64,000 nt of DNA from Glandiceps talaboti. Taxonomy: Eukaryota; Hemichordata; Enteropneusta; Spengelidae. A model generated the notes under the pieces. That model searched no databases, was not told the DNA's origin, and saw nothing but the letters and a program-made list of their open reading frames with translations. Location: assembly GCF_964340395.1 (NCBI RefSeq), contig NC_135565.1, positions 12,634,242 to 12,698,241 of the forward strand. The letters are read 5' to 3'. This document shows, in pieces, positions 49,401 through 53,317 of this stretch; positions within the stretch are counted from its first letter, which is position 1; every line of letters begins with the position of its first letter. Position numbers and translations under genes: made by a program.

Positions 49401-49720
49401 TGCTACAATTATATAAATATACATGTGTGTATATATGGTTTGATTTTTACTAATCACACTGATGTTCCGGCTTAATTAGAACCATTGAACACCTTGATGT
49501 GAAGGAGTAACAGGTCATGTCAAGGGTCAAGGGTCAAAGGTCAAGTGTTTAAGGTGCAGGGTCGGGGACGTTCCCTGTCAATCAAAATCTGATTCATAGT
49601 ACTTTTGATATCAAAGAATAAGAGAAATGACTTTACCTTTCCACCAAGTAGTGATAGTCATCTGTTATTTCTGGTCTCCCAGTGGCTGGACTATTAAATG
49701 TGGTCTTCCACTCATTATGA
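10802..49720 (-). CDS. PLEKHA5/6/7: PLEKHA5/6/7-like WW-PH-coiled-coil scaffold, 26 coding exons (5' incomplete)
   Basis: In vertebrates this family binds phosphoinositides through its PH domain and works at adherens junctions and with microtubules. Exons (minus strand, 5' to 3'): 49720-49637, 47581-47337, 46276-46176, 45465-45356, 44621-44002, 42994-42925, 42426-41512, 41109-40898, 40457-40252, 39006-38881, 38577-38423, 37480-37282, 36065-35922, 33823-33743, 33200-33051, 31939-31838, 31211-31076, 29304-29108, 28889-28241, 27847-27630, 26773-26645, 22905-22759, 21094-21038, 17370-17234, 15382-15356, 11000-10802. All phases join without a stop: 1,804 residues. Visible residues: WW tail 1-27, PH about 78-177, Pro/Gln/His-rich region 180-855, coiled coil about 880-1220, basic Ser/Pro-rich region 1285-1580, conserved IPERYVPE block 1685-1730, C-terminal helix 1739-1804. 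Human PLEKHA5 and PLEKHA7 have about 1,120 residues, so this copy is much longer, mainly in disordered parts. The 5' exons (WW1, first half of WW2) were not found. It could equally be the single invertebrate relative of all three vertebrate genes. Confidence 0.9.
11902..12117 (-). other. unassigned coding-like open frame inside the intron
   Basis: 71 codons ending in TAA at 11902, with higher GC than the intron around it. The protein (e.g. SDHYEVPVKIKGVYMKEI, SLESVQITFITSNGF) has balanced composition, mixed beta-strand-like patterns and no repeats. I recognise no family. One weak AG (minus-strand gatgag|TAC) would join in frame to the 27-base microexon, so an alternative last exon is conceivable. 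It may also be a decayed insert or chance. Confidence 0.25.
13683..13762. repeat. tandem pair, about 39-bp unit
   Basis: Unit tgtgactgtcaatata-tgacagctgtcaatcaaact, about two copies, each holding a small palindrome tgacagctgtca. Confidence 0.75.
14719..14764. repeat. (ATCA)n microsatellite
   Basis: Eleven near-perfect aatc units. The same motif occurs at 8057-8080 and 48415-48462. Confidence 0.9.
15356..15382 (-). CDS. PLEKHA5/6/7: 27-base microexon
   Basis: Between a strong acceptor (ttctccttcctatag) and a perfect donor (gtaagt) lie 27 bases that, with the two bases carried over, read SLQDWHPRE. It continues the KKML-xxxSLQ pattern of the vertebrate proteins and leaves TT, completed by T in the last exon. 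Too short for open-frame detection; supported by phase on both sides. Confidence 0.8.
15383..17233 (-). other. PLEKHA5/6/7: intron, nothing further seen
   Basis: 1.85 kb of AT-rich sequence without repeats or coding signal that I can support. Confidence 0.5.
17234..17370 (-). CDS. PLEKHA5/6/7: exon: conserved IPERYVPE...SPEE...KKML block
   Basis: LGLPPKVLIPERYVPERDDD then EFASPEERARKEARVEHIKK and ML. It matches the conserved IPERY...SPEE...KVxxIKxLL block near the C-terminus of PLEKHA5-7. The 5' end of this exon is copied in the adjacent intron (17440-17520). Confidence 0.95.
17440..17520 (-). pseudogene. partial duplicate of the IPERY exon start and its acceptor
   Basis: 17440-17520 repeats 17328-17409 with a shift of about 112 bases. 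On the minus strand it has ttatcgatag|CTTGGTCTACGTCCT, coding LGLRPKVLIPERN before drifting out of homology. The acceptor AG and the first 12 codons are kept; Pro-5 became Arg and no donor follows. Confidence 0.85.
19675..19836. mobile_element. short TIR element (CAGTGTTTTT ends), copy A
   Basis: Left end cagtgtttttattaagg, right end cctttagcaaaaacactg (reverse complement cagtgtttttgctaaagg). Internal ggtaagtaggtaaaattt and ttttaccatgttc blocks are shared with copies at 58178-58344 and 61842-62012. A truncated left half (19593-19674) sits directly before it. Confidence 0.7.
20500..20665. repeat. tandem repeat, about 30-bp unit
   Basis: Unit like atacagggctgcaaacatttctgaa, about six copies with drift. 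Confidence 0.8.
21038..21094 (-). CDS. PLEKHA5/6/7: small exon: AKKKYLRDQFFETTGPYDQ
   Basis: 57 bases, 19 codons. Acceptor atatcttcag, donor CAG|gtgcct. Phase 0-0 and joins directly to the conserved IPERYVPE exon. Confidence 0.8.
21095..22758 (-). other. PLEKHA5/6/7: intron
   Basis: 1.66 kb holding (GA)n at 21217-21236 and one TIR element at 22259-22454; the rest is plain AT-rich sequence. Confidence 0.5.
22259..22454. mobile_element. TIR foldback element (ACAYYRAAGTAAAGC ends), copy 1
   Basis: Left acatcaaagtaaagcgttttctgta, right tacagaaagtgctttacttcagtgt, about 25-base imperfect inverted ends, flanked by TA on both sides. The interior also folds (gtgtaaaagtat / atacttttacac). Copy 2 is at 37782-37997. 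TA duplication suggests the Tc1/mariner group. Confidence 0.8.
22759..22905 (-). CDS. PLEKHA5/6/7: exon: acidic helix RVKDDMAILDIERALKVID
   Basis: RVKDDMAILDIERALKVIDT then an acidic, Gly-rich part ending DESTGSGL|gtaagt. Phase 0-0. Acceptor attacag. Confidence 0.85.
23490..23790. repeat. tandem duplication, about 145-bp unit, two copies
   Basis: Both copies share ccagagtaa-agcaaaa-actggtca, cttgtcatacaacc-caat, gtaagaagact-agtgatcagca and ttggtaacttattttggctcc. Confidence 0.85.
25630..25807. repeat. (ATGT)n-(ACAT)n-(ATGT)n microsatellite that folds back
   Basis: tatgtatg run, then catacata run (25678-25740), then tatgtatg run. Adjacent complementary runs can form a long hairpin. Open frames here are by-products. 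Confidence 0.9.
26398..26520. repeat. three-unit tandem repeat, about 43 bp
   Basis: Unit ggcatattccagtgtctctggaatagcaaatggaatac, three copies, the third with one part inverted (ccagagactaggaatag). Each contains a small palindrome ttccag...ctggaa. Confidence 0.85.
26645..26773 (-). CDS. PLEKHA5/6/7: exon: RRVRAKSASERLSR segment with an unusual donor
   Basis: RRVRAKSASERLSRANRPK then TLPSGLGVSPAMDSSFDRK and QELKK. The best-placed donor is a GC site (AAG|gcatgt, 26639-26644). A GT site in the same frame 18 bases further (AGT|gtaact, exon end 26627) would add ACGVNS. Both keep the frame. Confidence 0.8.
26774..27629 (-). other. PLEKHA5/6/7: intron with a degenerate tandem repeat
   Basis: 27285-27545 holds about four units of about 63 bp (cacctgga-atgat-aattgact, gaattaccatattg-tgaacagttcac). 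No coding signal. Confidence 0.6.
27630..27847 (-). CDS. PLEKHA5/6/7: exon: Ser/Thr/Pro-rich linker
   Basis: YGAHTGFTGRPVSANAALVT, then TSSRQRAPPIGGEAPYQE and RPTGLRATDGVQ. Acceptor ttatcag, donor gtatgt, phase 0 out. Confidence 0.85.
27848..28240 (-). other. PLEKHA5/6/7: intron, nothing further seen
   Basis: 393 bases, AT-rich, plain. Confidence 0.5.
28241..28889 (-). CDS. PLEKHA5/6/7: exon: Ser/Pro-rich region with basic RVIKRESERRSREKERKK stretch
   Basis: 649 bases. RSATLPG and RSSTLPG repeats, a PPPP-rich part, then RVIKRESERRSREKERKK and VNGDVF. The last part matches human PLEKHA7 RGLKRQSDERKRDRELGQCVNGD, which supports the family call in an otherwise disordered region. Donor gtgagt, phase 1. 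Confidence 0.95.
29053..29100 (-). other. duplicated exon end with a second donor
   Basis: Minus strand CTCCTCAAAGAGTGGGTAGTTTCG|gtaaat repeats the true exon end (CACCTCAAAGAATGGATAGTTAC...CAG|gtaaat at 29101-29145), shifted 60 bases. Using it would put the next exon out of frame. Confidence 0.75.
29108..29304 (-). CDS. PLEKHA5/6/7: exon after the coiled coil
   Basis: VPSVTSLVVPITEAKTKELK then an HVPGPYIV segment and PTPQRMDSYNKVQ|gtaaat. I chose this donor because phase 0 fits the next acceptor. A duplicated copy of the exon end lies 60 bases downstream. Without splicing, 40 more codons follow before a stop at 28985. Confidence 0.8.
29540..29580 (-). pseudogene. relic copy of the 31076-31211 exon end and donor
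   Basis: Minus strand GAAGTGGCTGCAGAATGTATGATACTGTAA against the true GAAGTGGCTGCAGATGgtatgatactgtaa at 31060-31091. Extra bases turn the AG|gt into AAT|gt. The neighbouring intron unit (ggacaggaaaagaacactatggactcacaaatc) is copied with it. Confidence 0.85.
29686..30869. mobile_element. element with GTCCCCGC inverted ends and an internal 151-bp tandem array
   Basis: Starts gtccccgctata, ends cgtccgcggggac; TA lies on both sides. Inside are about six units of about 151 bp (starts near 29858, 30010, 30160, 30312, 30463, 30613), each with a palindrome based on atggctgccaggcagccat. The right end has a (GGAC/ACGG)n run at 30779-30825. No transposase, so non-autonomous. Confidence 0.75.
30880..31060. 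repeat. tandem repeat, two units of about 91 bp
   Basis: Unit tattgctaatgcagtttatttgttaaattgtttggacaggaaaagaacactatggactcacaaatccacaacttaaac. The last unit runs into the true donor. Confidence 0.9.
31076..31211 (-). CDS. PLEKHA5/6/7: exon: coiled coil, last part
   Basis: SEEAMKAKLKMERELDRVQV then VMDDLFKQKNMLQEEMDKVR, ending REVAAD|gtatga in phase 1. Part of this exon end has a decayed copy 1.5 kb further on in the intron (29540-29580). Confidence 0.9.
31212..31837 (-). other. PLEKHA5/6/7: intron with (CTTT)n and possible SINE relic
   Basis: (ctttctttcttt)n at 31446-31478. The 31650-31765 part ends with gccagtcactctaaccatttgaccaacatgact, which resembles the head of the SINE at 46305-46640, so it may be a decayed copy. 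Confidence 0.5.
31838..31939 (-). CDS. PLEKHA5/6/7: exon: coiled coil, 34 codons
   Basis: ELEAITAENAKLEHEIFLLR then TKMHEDSAQRLRSP. Symmetric phase 0-0. Donor gtaagt. Confidence 0.9.
31940..33050 (-). other. PLEKHA5/6/7: intron, nothing further seen
   Basis: 1.1 kb, plain AT-rich sequence. Confidence 0.5.
33051..33200 (-). CDS. PLEKHA5/6/7: exon: coiled coil, most conserved part
   Basis: Reads DKIEKALDRVNKHMERYQDN then PREFQDIDRQRQGLEHELVK, matching human PLEKHA7 LESVLEVLHRQMEQYRDQPQ and its continuation HLEKIAYQQKLLQEDLVHIR. This is the clearest coiled-coil match. Symmetric phase 0-0; donor gtagga. Confidence 0.95.
33201..33742 (-). other. PLEKHA5/6/7: intron, nothing further seen
   Basis: 542 bases, plain. 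A short piece (33261-33320) resembles reverse-complement sequence near 13260-13310 (gtcactacgagtc / gactcgtagtgac-like), so a dispersed repeat is possible. Confidence 0.4.
33743..33823 (-). CDS. PLEKHA5/6/7: exon: coiled coil, 27 codons
   Basis: EKLERLYDLDMKLQECSAYV then SGLREDM. Symmetric phase 0-0, so it could be skipped without a frame change. Acceptor attttcag, donor gtaagt. Confidence 0.9.
33900..34072. repeat. tandem repeat, four units of about 41 bp
   Basis: Unit gaacaccagacacccctttattagaataga with drift. Confidence 0.85.
34384..35462. mobile_element. pogo/Tigger-like non-autonomous DNA transposon, 1,079 bp
   Basis: Left end cagtagaccctcgctaactcg, right end (reverse complement) cagtgggccctcgctaactcg; both are flanked by TA (34382-34383, 35463-35464). 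Sub-terminal blocks ccgcgacttagcgagg repeat at both ends. The CAGTNGACCCTCG-type end and TA duplication are typical of the pogo/Tigger branch of Tc1/mariner. I see no transposase; the 84-codon frame at 35037-35291 has no DDE features. Confidence 0.85.
35735..35921 (-). repeat. 77-bp tandem repeat carrying two extra copies of an exon end and donor
   Basis: ttacactgtgca...ggttacctccaaatctttatca begins at 35735, 35812 and 35889. The third copy holds the true donor (35916-35921) and exon end; the first two carry ggttacctccaaa(t/a)(c/a)tttatca, i.e. gataaagatttggag|gtaacc, so two decoy donors are present. Confidence 0.9.
35922..36065 (-). CDS. PLEKHA5/6/7: exon: coiled coil with tandemly copied donor end
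   Basis: Reads YQYQLRDDQFTPPKKLIEF then SRKLQEDKLVHDHEAELRKL and ends DDKDLE|gtaacc. Symmetric phase 0-0. Its 3' end and donor are copied twice more in the following intron with a period of 77 bases. Confidence 0.9.
36066..37281 (-). other. PLEKHA5/6/7: intron with CA-rich microsatellites
   Basis: 36296-36440 is CA-rich, with a (CATA)n core at 36380-36416. The open frame on the plus strand at 36586-36801 has no recognisable match. Confidence 0.5.
37282..37480 (-). CDS. PLEKHA5/6/7: exon: coiled coil, second part
   Basis: QFQRSRQELFEHQRVYEELK then a stretch ending LVKMGSLYGNENAMVVQELY. Heptad pattern throughout the first 35 residues. Donor gtgaga, phase 0. Confidence 0.9.
37782..37997. mobile_element. 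TIR foldback element (ACAYYRAAGTAAAGC ends), copy 2
   Basis: Left acaccaaagtaaagcggtttctgtatgta, right tctatgtgct-like...gctttacttcagtgt, TA on both sides (37780-37781, 37998-37999). Same interior as copy 1 (ttgaccacatta-aaaga-cacat, aggcttgtaaata). Confidence 0.8.
38423..38577 (-). CDS. PLEKHA5/6/7: exon: coiled coil, first part
   Basis: Encodes HEELVLLLIQLRRNYSKMEK then DRDNVNSQLELEKDILTNPN. Regular leucine spacing supports a coiled coil. Acceptor attgtag, donor gtaagt. Confidence 0.9.
38881..39006 (-). CDS. PLEKHA5/6/7: exon: Gly-rich linker and conserved LRLSI segment
   Basis: Gly-rich start (PAGGGGPVGGKHKKWKKQ), then HRLRLSISAGDLMGKT, comparable to the VKLSIFCEQD segment that opens the coiled coil in PLEKHA7. 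Symmetric phase 0-0. Confidence 0.85.
39007..40251 (-). other. PLEKHA5/6/7: intron mostly filled by a TIR element
   Basis: Holds tandem gacagatgttacttatctaagtttttgatt variants (39166-39255), an (AT)n run near 39325-39345 and the 620-bp element. Confidence 0.6.
39568..40187. mobile_element. 620-bp TIR element with 36-bp ends
   Basis: Left cactgtacaatatcttaccc then acaactctctctgatt; the right end in reverse complement is cactgtacaacattttaccc then the same 16 bases. A five-base CGATA flanks both sides (39563-39567, 40188-40192). Interior AT-rich, no transposase. CACTG ends recall the CACTA/EnSpm group, but the duplication length does not settle it. Confidence 0.8.
40252..40457 (-). CDS. PLEKHA5/6/7: exon: linker before the coiled coil
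   Basis: Contains SPGKQHSMTLGRSPDIRDAR and ends in an amphipathic helix, AEDLIDKMVERMERQ, cut at CAG|gtgaat. A TIR element (39568-40187) lies 59 bases beyond the donor. Confidence 0.85.
40490..40880. repeat. degenerate tandem repeat up to the exon donor
   Basis: Recurring actgttataactatgatgat-atacaagaa and ttcactaaactgttataact blocks, about five units of 60-75 bp. Confidence 0.65.
40898..41109 (-). CDS. PLEKHA5/6/7: exon: Gln/Arg/Tyr-rich disordered segment
   Basis: Encodes SPGRSKTGYYSDSETFRSPR, then QQQQ and Gln-rich sequence ending ESPGAF. SDSETFRSP looks like a phosphorylation-prone motif. Acceptor tcatcag, donor gtaagt; frame closed on both sides. Confidence 0.85.
41191..41356 (-). mobile_element. 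tRNA-derived SINE, copy 1
   Basis: Minus strand: head ggttgttggtggccgagtggctaaacc, with A box TGGCCGAGTGG (41338-41348) and B box GGGGTTCAAACCCC (41293-41306), then body and a core ggttttccctgggtactccagtttcctcc. The A and B boxes resemble a Leu/Ser-type tRNA. The core resembles the conserved centre of widespread animal SINEs (MetaSINE type, from memory). Confidence 0.85.
41512..42426 (-). CDS. PLEKHA5/6/7: exon: long Pro/Gln-rich region with Y(N/Q)T(M/L)P repeats
   Basis: 915 bases, the largest exon. Holds five repeats around SNTMP, YNTLP, YNTMP, YNTMP and YQTMP, a (Gln)n run at 42101-42122, and the conserved block SLKQLYEWHDREQQ, which matches the QLYEWQQRQQ block of PLEKHA7. Ends with a Pro-rich, PPGKSPEQRS-like part. 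Acceptor attcacag, donor gtaagt. Confidence 0.95.
42427..42924 (-). other. PLEKHA5/6/7: intron, nothing further seen
   Basis: 498 bases, plain AT-rich sequence. Confidence 0.5.
42925..42994 (-). CDS. PLEKHA5/6/7: exon: short conserved SLRRLQEWHHHKNR segment
   Basis: 70 bases, reading GGQYRDTQQDSLRRLQEW then HHHKNR. Resembles the conserved SLxxLExWxxxQ segment found after the PH domain in PLEKHA5-7. Phases fit both neighbours (1 in, 2 out). Confidence 0.85.
42995..44001 (-). other. PLEKHA5/6/7: intron with a two-unit tandem repeat
   Basis: 43186-43375: gtagc-tttgtcc-gatcactcaga, atgatattaagccatct and tcacctaactatgta occur twice, about 97 bases apart. Confidence 0.65.
44002..44621 (-). CDS. 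PLEKHA5/6/7: exon: disordered Pro/His-rich region with hexapeptide repeats
   Basis: 620 bases. Contains two copies of an acidic EAGFRS motif (DEDEAGFRSLRS, DDDEAGFRSFSS) that bracket about nine HRxP[IMV][DE] hexapeptides (e.g. PPMDHRPPMDHR), then a Ser/Pro/Asn-rich tail. The hexapeptide stretch is an 18-base DNA repeat (44278-44440). Composition predicts disorder. No counterpart I recognise in vertebrate family members. Confidence 0.9.
45133..45300. mobile_element. short TIR element (CCCTCTAA ends), copy 1
   Basis: Left gtatgccctctaag, right (reverse complement) gtatgccctctaatg. Internal caatttctagtga-gcacca and tgactcacaagaaatgc match copy 2 at 49931. Confidence 0.75.
45356..45465 (-). CDS. 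PLEKHA5/6/7: exon: PH domain end
   Basis: Encodes CVHANMRTYYFYADTEKDM then INWISNLTLATVLQRGL. It contains the GMRTYYFSADTxEDMxxW pattern with the invariant Trp of the last PH helix. Acceptor tttacag, donor gtaagt; two bases carry into the next exon. Confidence 0.95.
45880..46048 (-). mobile_element. tRNA-derived SINE, copy 2
   Basis: Same order as copy 1; B box GGGGTTCGAACCCC (45985-45998) is perfect, while the A box has lost about three bases (tggccgagagttaaacc). Core ggttttccccgggtactccggtttcctcc. Confidence 0.85.
46176..46276 (-). CDS. PLEKHA5/6/7: exon: PH domain middle
   Basis: Encodes GPDEETNLTSVLLPSYEISP then VTPEDKIHKKYAFK, matching the VLGSIPLPSYVISPV...ISRKYSFK part of PLEKHA7. 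Phase 1 in, phase 0 out. Acceptor tttcatag, donor gtcagt. Confidence 0.95.
46305..46640 (-). mobile_element. second tRNA-like SINE family, copy 1
   Basis: Minus strand: gggtgaatggttagagtggccggc with A box TGGTTAGAGTGG (46612-46623) and B box GGTTTGAGCCCC (46576-46587), then a long body ending in gtaaagcgctttgga. The body (cctttataagcacatagga, tccattgcagcc) is shared with 51133-51470. Confidence 0.75.
47337..47581 (-). CDS. PLEKHA5/6/7: exon: PH domain start
   Basis: A Ser/Thr-rich linker, then a basic patch (KKVPRKHLPTVKRSNSSR), then LKGWLYKQETGGLRAW and KRRWCVLSDFCLFIYK. The KxW...KRRWxVL pattern is the first two PH strands, with the Lys/Arg residues expected to contact phosphoinositides. 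Acceptor aataacag|GAC; donor TATAAAG|gtaata. Confidence 0.95.
47733..47805. repeat. dispersed repeat, copy 2 (other copy at 519)
   Basis: tagtctggatgcc-aactgtggt...gtataggaactagacta, matching 519-616 with gaps. Confidence 0.6.
47839..48135. mobile_element. TIR-like element (CAGGGCTTGAAA ends)
   Basis: Left cagggcttgaaaagaac, right (reverse complement) ccaaggctcaaaattaac, about 17 imperfect bases. Only one copy in the window and no clear target duplication, so tentative. Confidence 0.45.
49637..49720 (-). CDS. PLEKHA5/6/7: exon: second half of a WW domain
   Basis: Reads HNEWKTTFNSPATG then RPEITDDYHYLVER, matching the HNxxTTxFxHPxTG end of WW2 in PLEKHA7. The acceptor is strong (a long T-rich tract then TTTTAG); the donor is GGAAAG|gtaaag. 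It starts with a single base completing a codon, so the missing upstream exon must end in phase 2 (most likely GA, giving Asp-His-Asn). It is the most 5' exon I can find. Confidence 0.85.
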
Positions 49721-49930
49721 CTAAAAAACAAAGAAAAGAAAAGATCTCTTTTAAATTCCATGCATTTTAGTGTTTCAGTAATGATTTCTATTAGAAATGT
49801 GTGTCATTTTAATGTTTGGATAAATCAAAGACATTCTTTATAATTCTACAGTAACTGATTTATACTAAGATTCTTGGTATTTCTGTGTGGTATTTATTCT
49901 TTGTACTTATTGGTAAATGAACATGTTACC

Positions 49931-50090
49931 AGTGTACCCTCTAAGCCAATTTGATGTGCCACTGACACATACAATTTCTAGTGACGCACCAACATTTATT
50001 GTTCCCCTATCTCTTACTATGTGGTGACTCACAAGAAATGCCATTTTGACTCACAACAACAAAATTTGGCTACCATTAGAGGGACACACT
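49931..50090. mobile_element. short TIR element (CCCTCTAA ends), copy 2
   Basis: Left agtgtaccctctaagccaa, right (reverse complement) agtgtgtccctctaatggtagccaa. Same interior as copy 1. Confidence 0.75.
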
Positions 50091-51132
50091 GCATGTTACG
50101 TATCCTACATGTATCACACTAGCACTGTACAGTCCACTGTTCCTTTCCACCACAATAACACATACATATACGATAGCCAGACTTTTATAGCTTGCTCCTA
50201 AAAACTTTGGAATTTCTCTCCTATAGGCAAGCTGCAAATCTGGAAATTGTCAAACTGAAAACATACAATGTACACATGTACATGACTTTTAATACATAAC
50301 TGTTCATGAAAGAATTCAATGCTAATCTTTCACTGCCTTTAAATAGAACAATGAGTGTTTATTCTCGCAAACCAGAGTTATTATTTCTACCACTACATTT
50401 TGAAATATATAGTGGGAGGCGGAGGCGCGTTAAAAATATTGCCATAAAACAGGTCGTGGTTTGCGACGATGTGAGTGTTGTGCTTTTTTCATTCTTGAAT
50501 TTTGATCGTTGGATAGAAATACTAAAATAATCTTAATAACAATGTGAATTTATAATAAGCCTTTTCCCCTGAGAGCTCAAGGTGCTCACATCCCCCCACT
50601 CCCACCCCCACCTCCACCCCCTTCCTGTTGGCAAACTCAACATTACCAATTATACACACATATACATACATATATCAATATTGTATACAACATGTTTTCA
50701 TTGCCCAGACATGCTACACACTCAGACAATAACAAATCATTTCTATTTTTAGAAATAAGGCCAACATATTTTTAGAGAAATTATTCAACACATACATTGT
50801 ACATGTATGTGAATATAGTGACATATTTGTGAAACGTGAATAAATATATGCATTTAAAGATTCTCTTGTCTACAATAGCATTCAATGTAGGATGGTGTTG
50901 AGTAAAGAGACACTTGTTGGTTTCAATATTGACACAGTTCAATGTTTTGTTAGGGTAAGATGTAAAATGTAAAATCTGCCTGTATTTTTTCATATAACAT
51001 TAGCTAGGCTGAATATGATTATACATGTAGAAAAAGTACATGTGTATACATGTACATTGGTAAGAAATAACTACTTTTATTTCTGTATTCTGATTTCCAG
51101 TGTGTAATAATAATAGTAAATACTAATGTTGG

Positions 51133-51470
51133 TTTTTATATAGCACTTTCCCACTCTGTGCTCAAAGCACTTTACAATTATTACCCCTGGCATGGATCTA
51201 TAGTGGCACAAATACCCTTTACTTCCTCAACTCCCTGGGGAGCATACAATCCATTGCAGCCTTTATAAGCACATAGGATAAAAGCATTCACATCACAACC
51301 TCTATCCTACCAGGTCCCCAATTATACAGCTGGGTTGACTGAGGCACCGTCATGTTTCAAATCTTACCCAGGGACTCTAGCCACTCAGAAACAAATGGCA
51401 GCAATGTGGCTGAAACCTGCAAACTGCAGATTCCAAGCTGACCACTCTAACTATTTACCCATCATGATTC
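51133..51470 (-). mobile_element. second tRNA-like SINE family, copy 2
   Basis: Same body as the 46305 copy (ctccctggggagcatacaatccattgcagcctttataagcacatagga) with a more decayed head. The tail extends to gctttgagcacagagtgggaaagtgctatata. Confidence 0.75.
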
Positions 51471-51779
51471 CAAGTACTAACTACATGTGCTATTTTGTTC
51501 CTCTCCTCTATACAAAATGTAATCCCCTCCAAATTATTCTAACCTTTCTCAATCTAAATGAGACTGACTAGAGAGAGACTAGACTGTACAAATGTATAAT
51601 ACAGATGTACATGTAGTCCTGGTAGAACGGTTATTCCAGAACATCAACAAATGAGTTCTCTGGACAGTGGAGATTCTACATTTTTCAAAGTTTTTTCTTT
51701 CAATTTTATTAGACTGCATGTAAATGTATGCAAGCTATATTAATTCTTGAGGTTGAAATTGTTTCTAGGTTTAATAATA

Positions 51780-52130
51780 GACTCTCTCACAGTCCTCGGA
51801 GCATCGCATCACATCGCTAAAAAGGGCTGTTTTGTATGTACCGATATCTACATTTTGTACTGCATAACTGTACGGTGGGCCGTCATCAACTACATACATG
51901 TAGGGCTTATCATTTGTTGACAAATTGTTGCAGAGTCGCAGTAACATGTCAACAAATGATTATCCCTATGTAGTCAATGAGGGCCCACAGTACAAGGATA
52001 TTCTATTACAATTATGCAGTAGATATTGGTACATACAAAACAGCTAATTGTAGGGATGCAATGCTCACTGCAATGATATTGTATGTGGTCTGAAAAGTTA
52101 AAAATTTTCACATGGGAAAATCAGAGAGTC
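51780..52130. mobile_element. foldback element (GACTCTCT / CTGTTTTGTATGTACC arms), copy 1
   Basis: Left arm ctgttttgtatgtaccgatatctac, right arm gtagatattggtacatacaaaacag, with further inner pairing (gggcc-tcat-aactacat / atgtagtcaatgagggccc). Outer gactctct also inverts at 52123-52130. Copy 2 starts at 53021. Confidence 0.8.
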
Positions 52131-53020
52131 AAAAATAGCAAGTAGACATTTTACAGTCGAGTAATTTGTACAAATGTACATGTATCTGTAAATAACAGCT
52201 ATGGATGAATTTTTATACATGTCACATCGCATGAAAAAATATGGACCACTTATAATGAAGCTATTAGAAGGGGCATATCATTCCTGAAAACACCATTTTT
52301 GATTTATTTTGGAATTCCACACCAGGAACAGGATATAGATATATTTACATTAAAAAGCAATGGCCATTCTGTAACGGTGATGAAAAGTACTAGTGAAATG
52401 AAAACTAAAACACTTCCATACTGAATTGTAGAAATCATGTATTCAATATTCCACCACTGTGTACAATAGACATTTAATTGCACAGAGTCAATACACTGAA
52501 TAGTCCTTGTTATACAACGCATTCATATCAAAAGGTGAATTCAAAGCACTTTGTATTGAACGCTGAACAGCTAAGGGTCTGTCTCATATTATCACACTAA
52601 CATAGAAACTGAAATTAATGGGGTTGAAGGTTAGCACAATTTTAATTTATTTATAAAATTGTTGTATTACAAATACTACACTGACCAAATCCCCATCCTG
52701 CACTCTCAACCCCAACCCCCCCCCATAAAGGTAAAATATCTGTAACTGAAGCATTATGGGAATATCTGTCCCAAAACAAGTAGTATGTACACAATGTACA
52801 TTGCAATGACATTCTTGATGTTGTTGTACATGAAAATGCTCAAAGGTTTATTTTAACTGCATAGTATTTCTGTATTTACCAAGGTGTTAATATCTTATGA
52901 ACAGTAGAGATGATACATAGTCAAGTTCTACAATGTACCTGTGGTGTTGAATTATCTCTTTAACAGAGATTTGAGATTTGATTCCACAGATAACACTATA
53001 ATCTGATTTATACACAGTTA

Positions 53021-53317
53021 GACTCTCTCACAGGCCTTGGAGCATTGCATCATTAAAAGGACTGTTTTGTATGTACATGTACCAATATCTACTGCATAAT
53101 TGTACTGGGGGCCCTCATTGACTACATGTATGTACACAAGGCTAGTCATTTGTTGACGTGTTACTACTGGAGGCTTGGCAAATAACATGGAGTCGCAGTT
53201 ACATGCCAACAAATGCTTACCCCTATGTAGTCGATAAGGGCCCACAGTACAAGGTTATTCAAGTACAATTATTTGGTAGATATTGGTACATACAAAACAG
53301 CTAATAGTGATGTTCCC
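53021..53317. mobile_element. foldback element, copy 2
   Basis: gactctctcacaggccttggagcat, ctgttttgtatgtac, then gtagatattggtacatacaaaacag. The right outer end is lost. Confidence 0.8.

Larger units (their letters stand above)
47582..49636 (-). other. PLEKHA5/6/7: intron between WW and PH exons
   Basis: 2 kb. Contains a dispersed repeat (47733-47805), a TIR-like element (47839-48135) and (AATC)n at 48415-48462. Remainder plain. Confidence 0.6.
49721..53020. other. upstream intron or flank, no exon found
   Basis: I searched the minus strand for a WW exon ending in phase 2 and saw none. Holds a CCCTCTAA element, a poly-C run near 50590-50620, a SINE copy and a foldback element. Confidence 0.5.
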
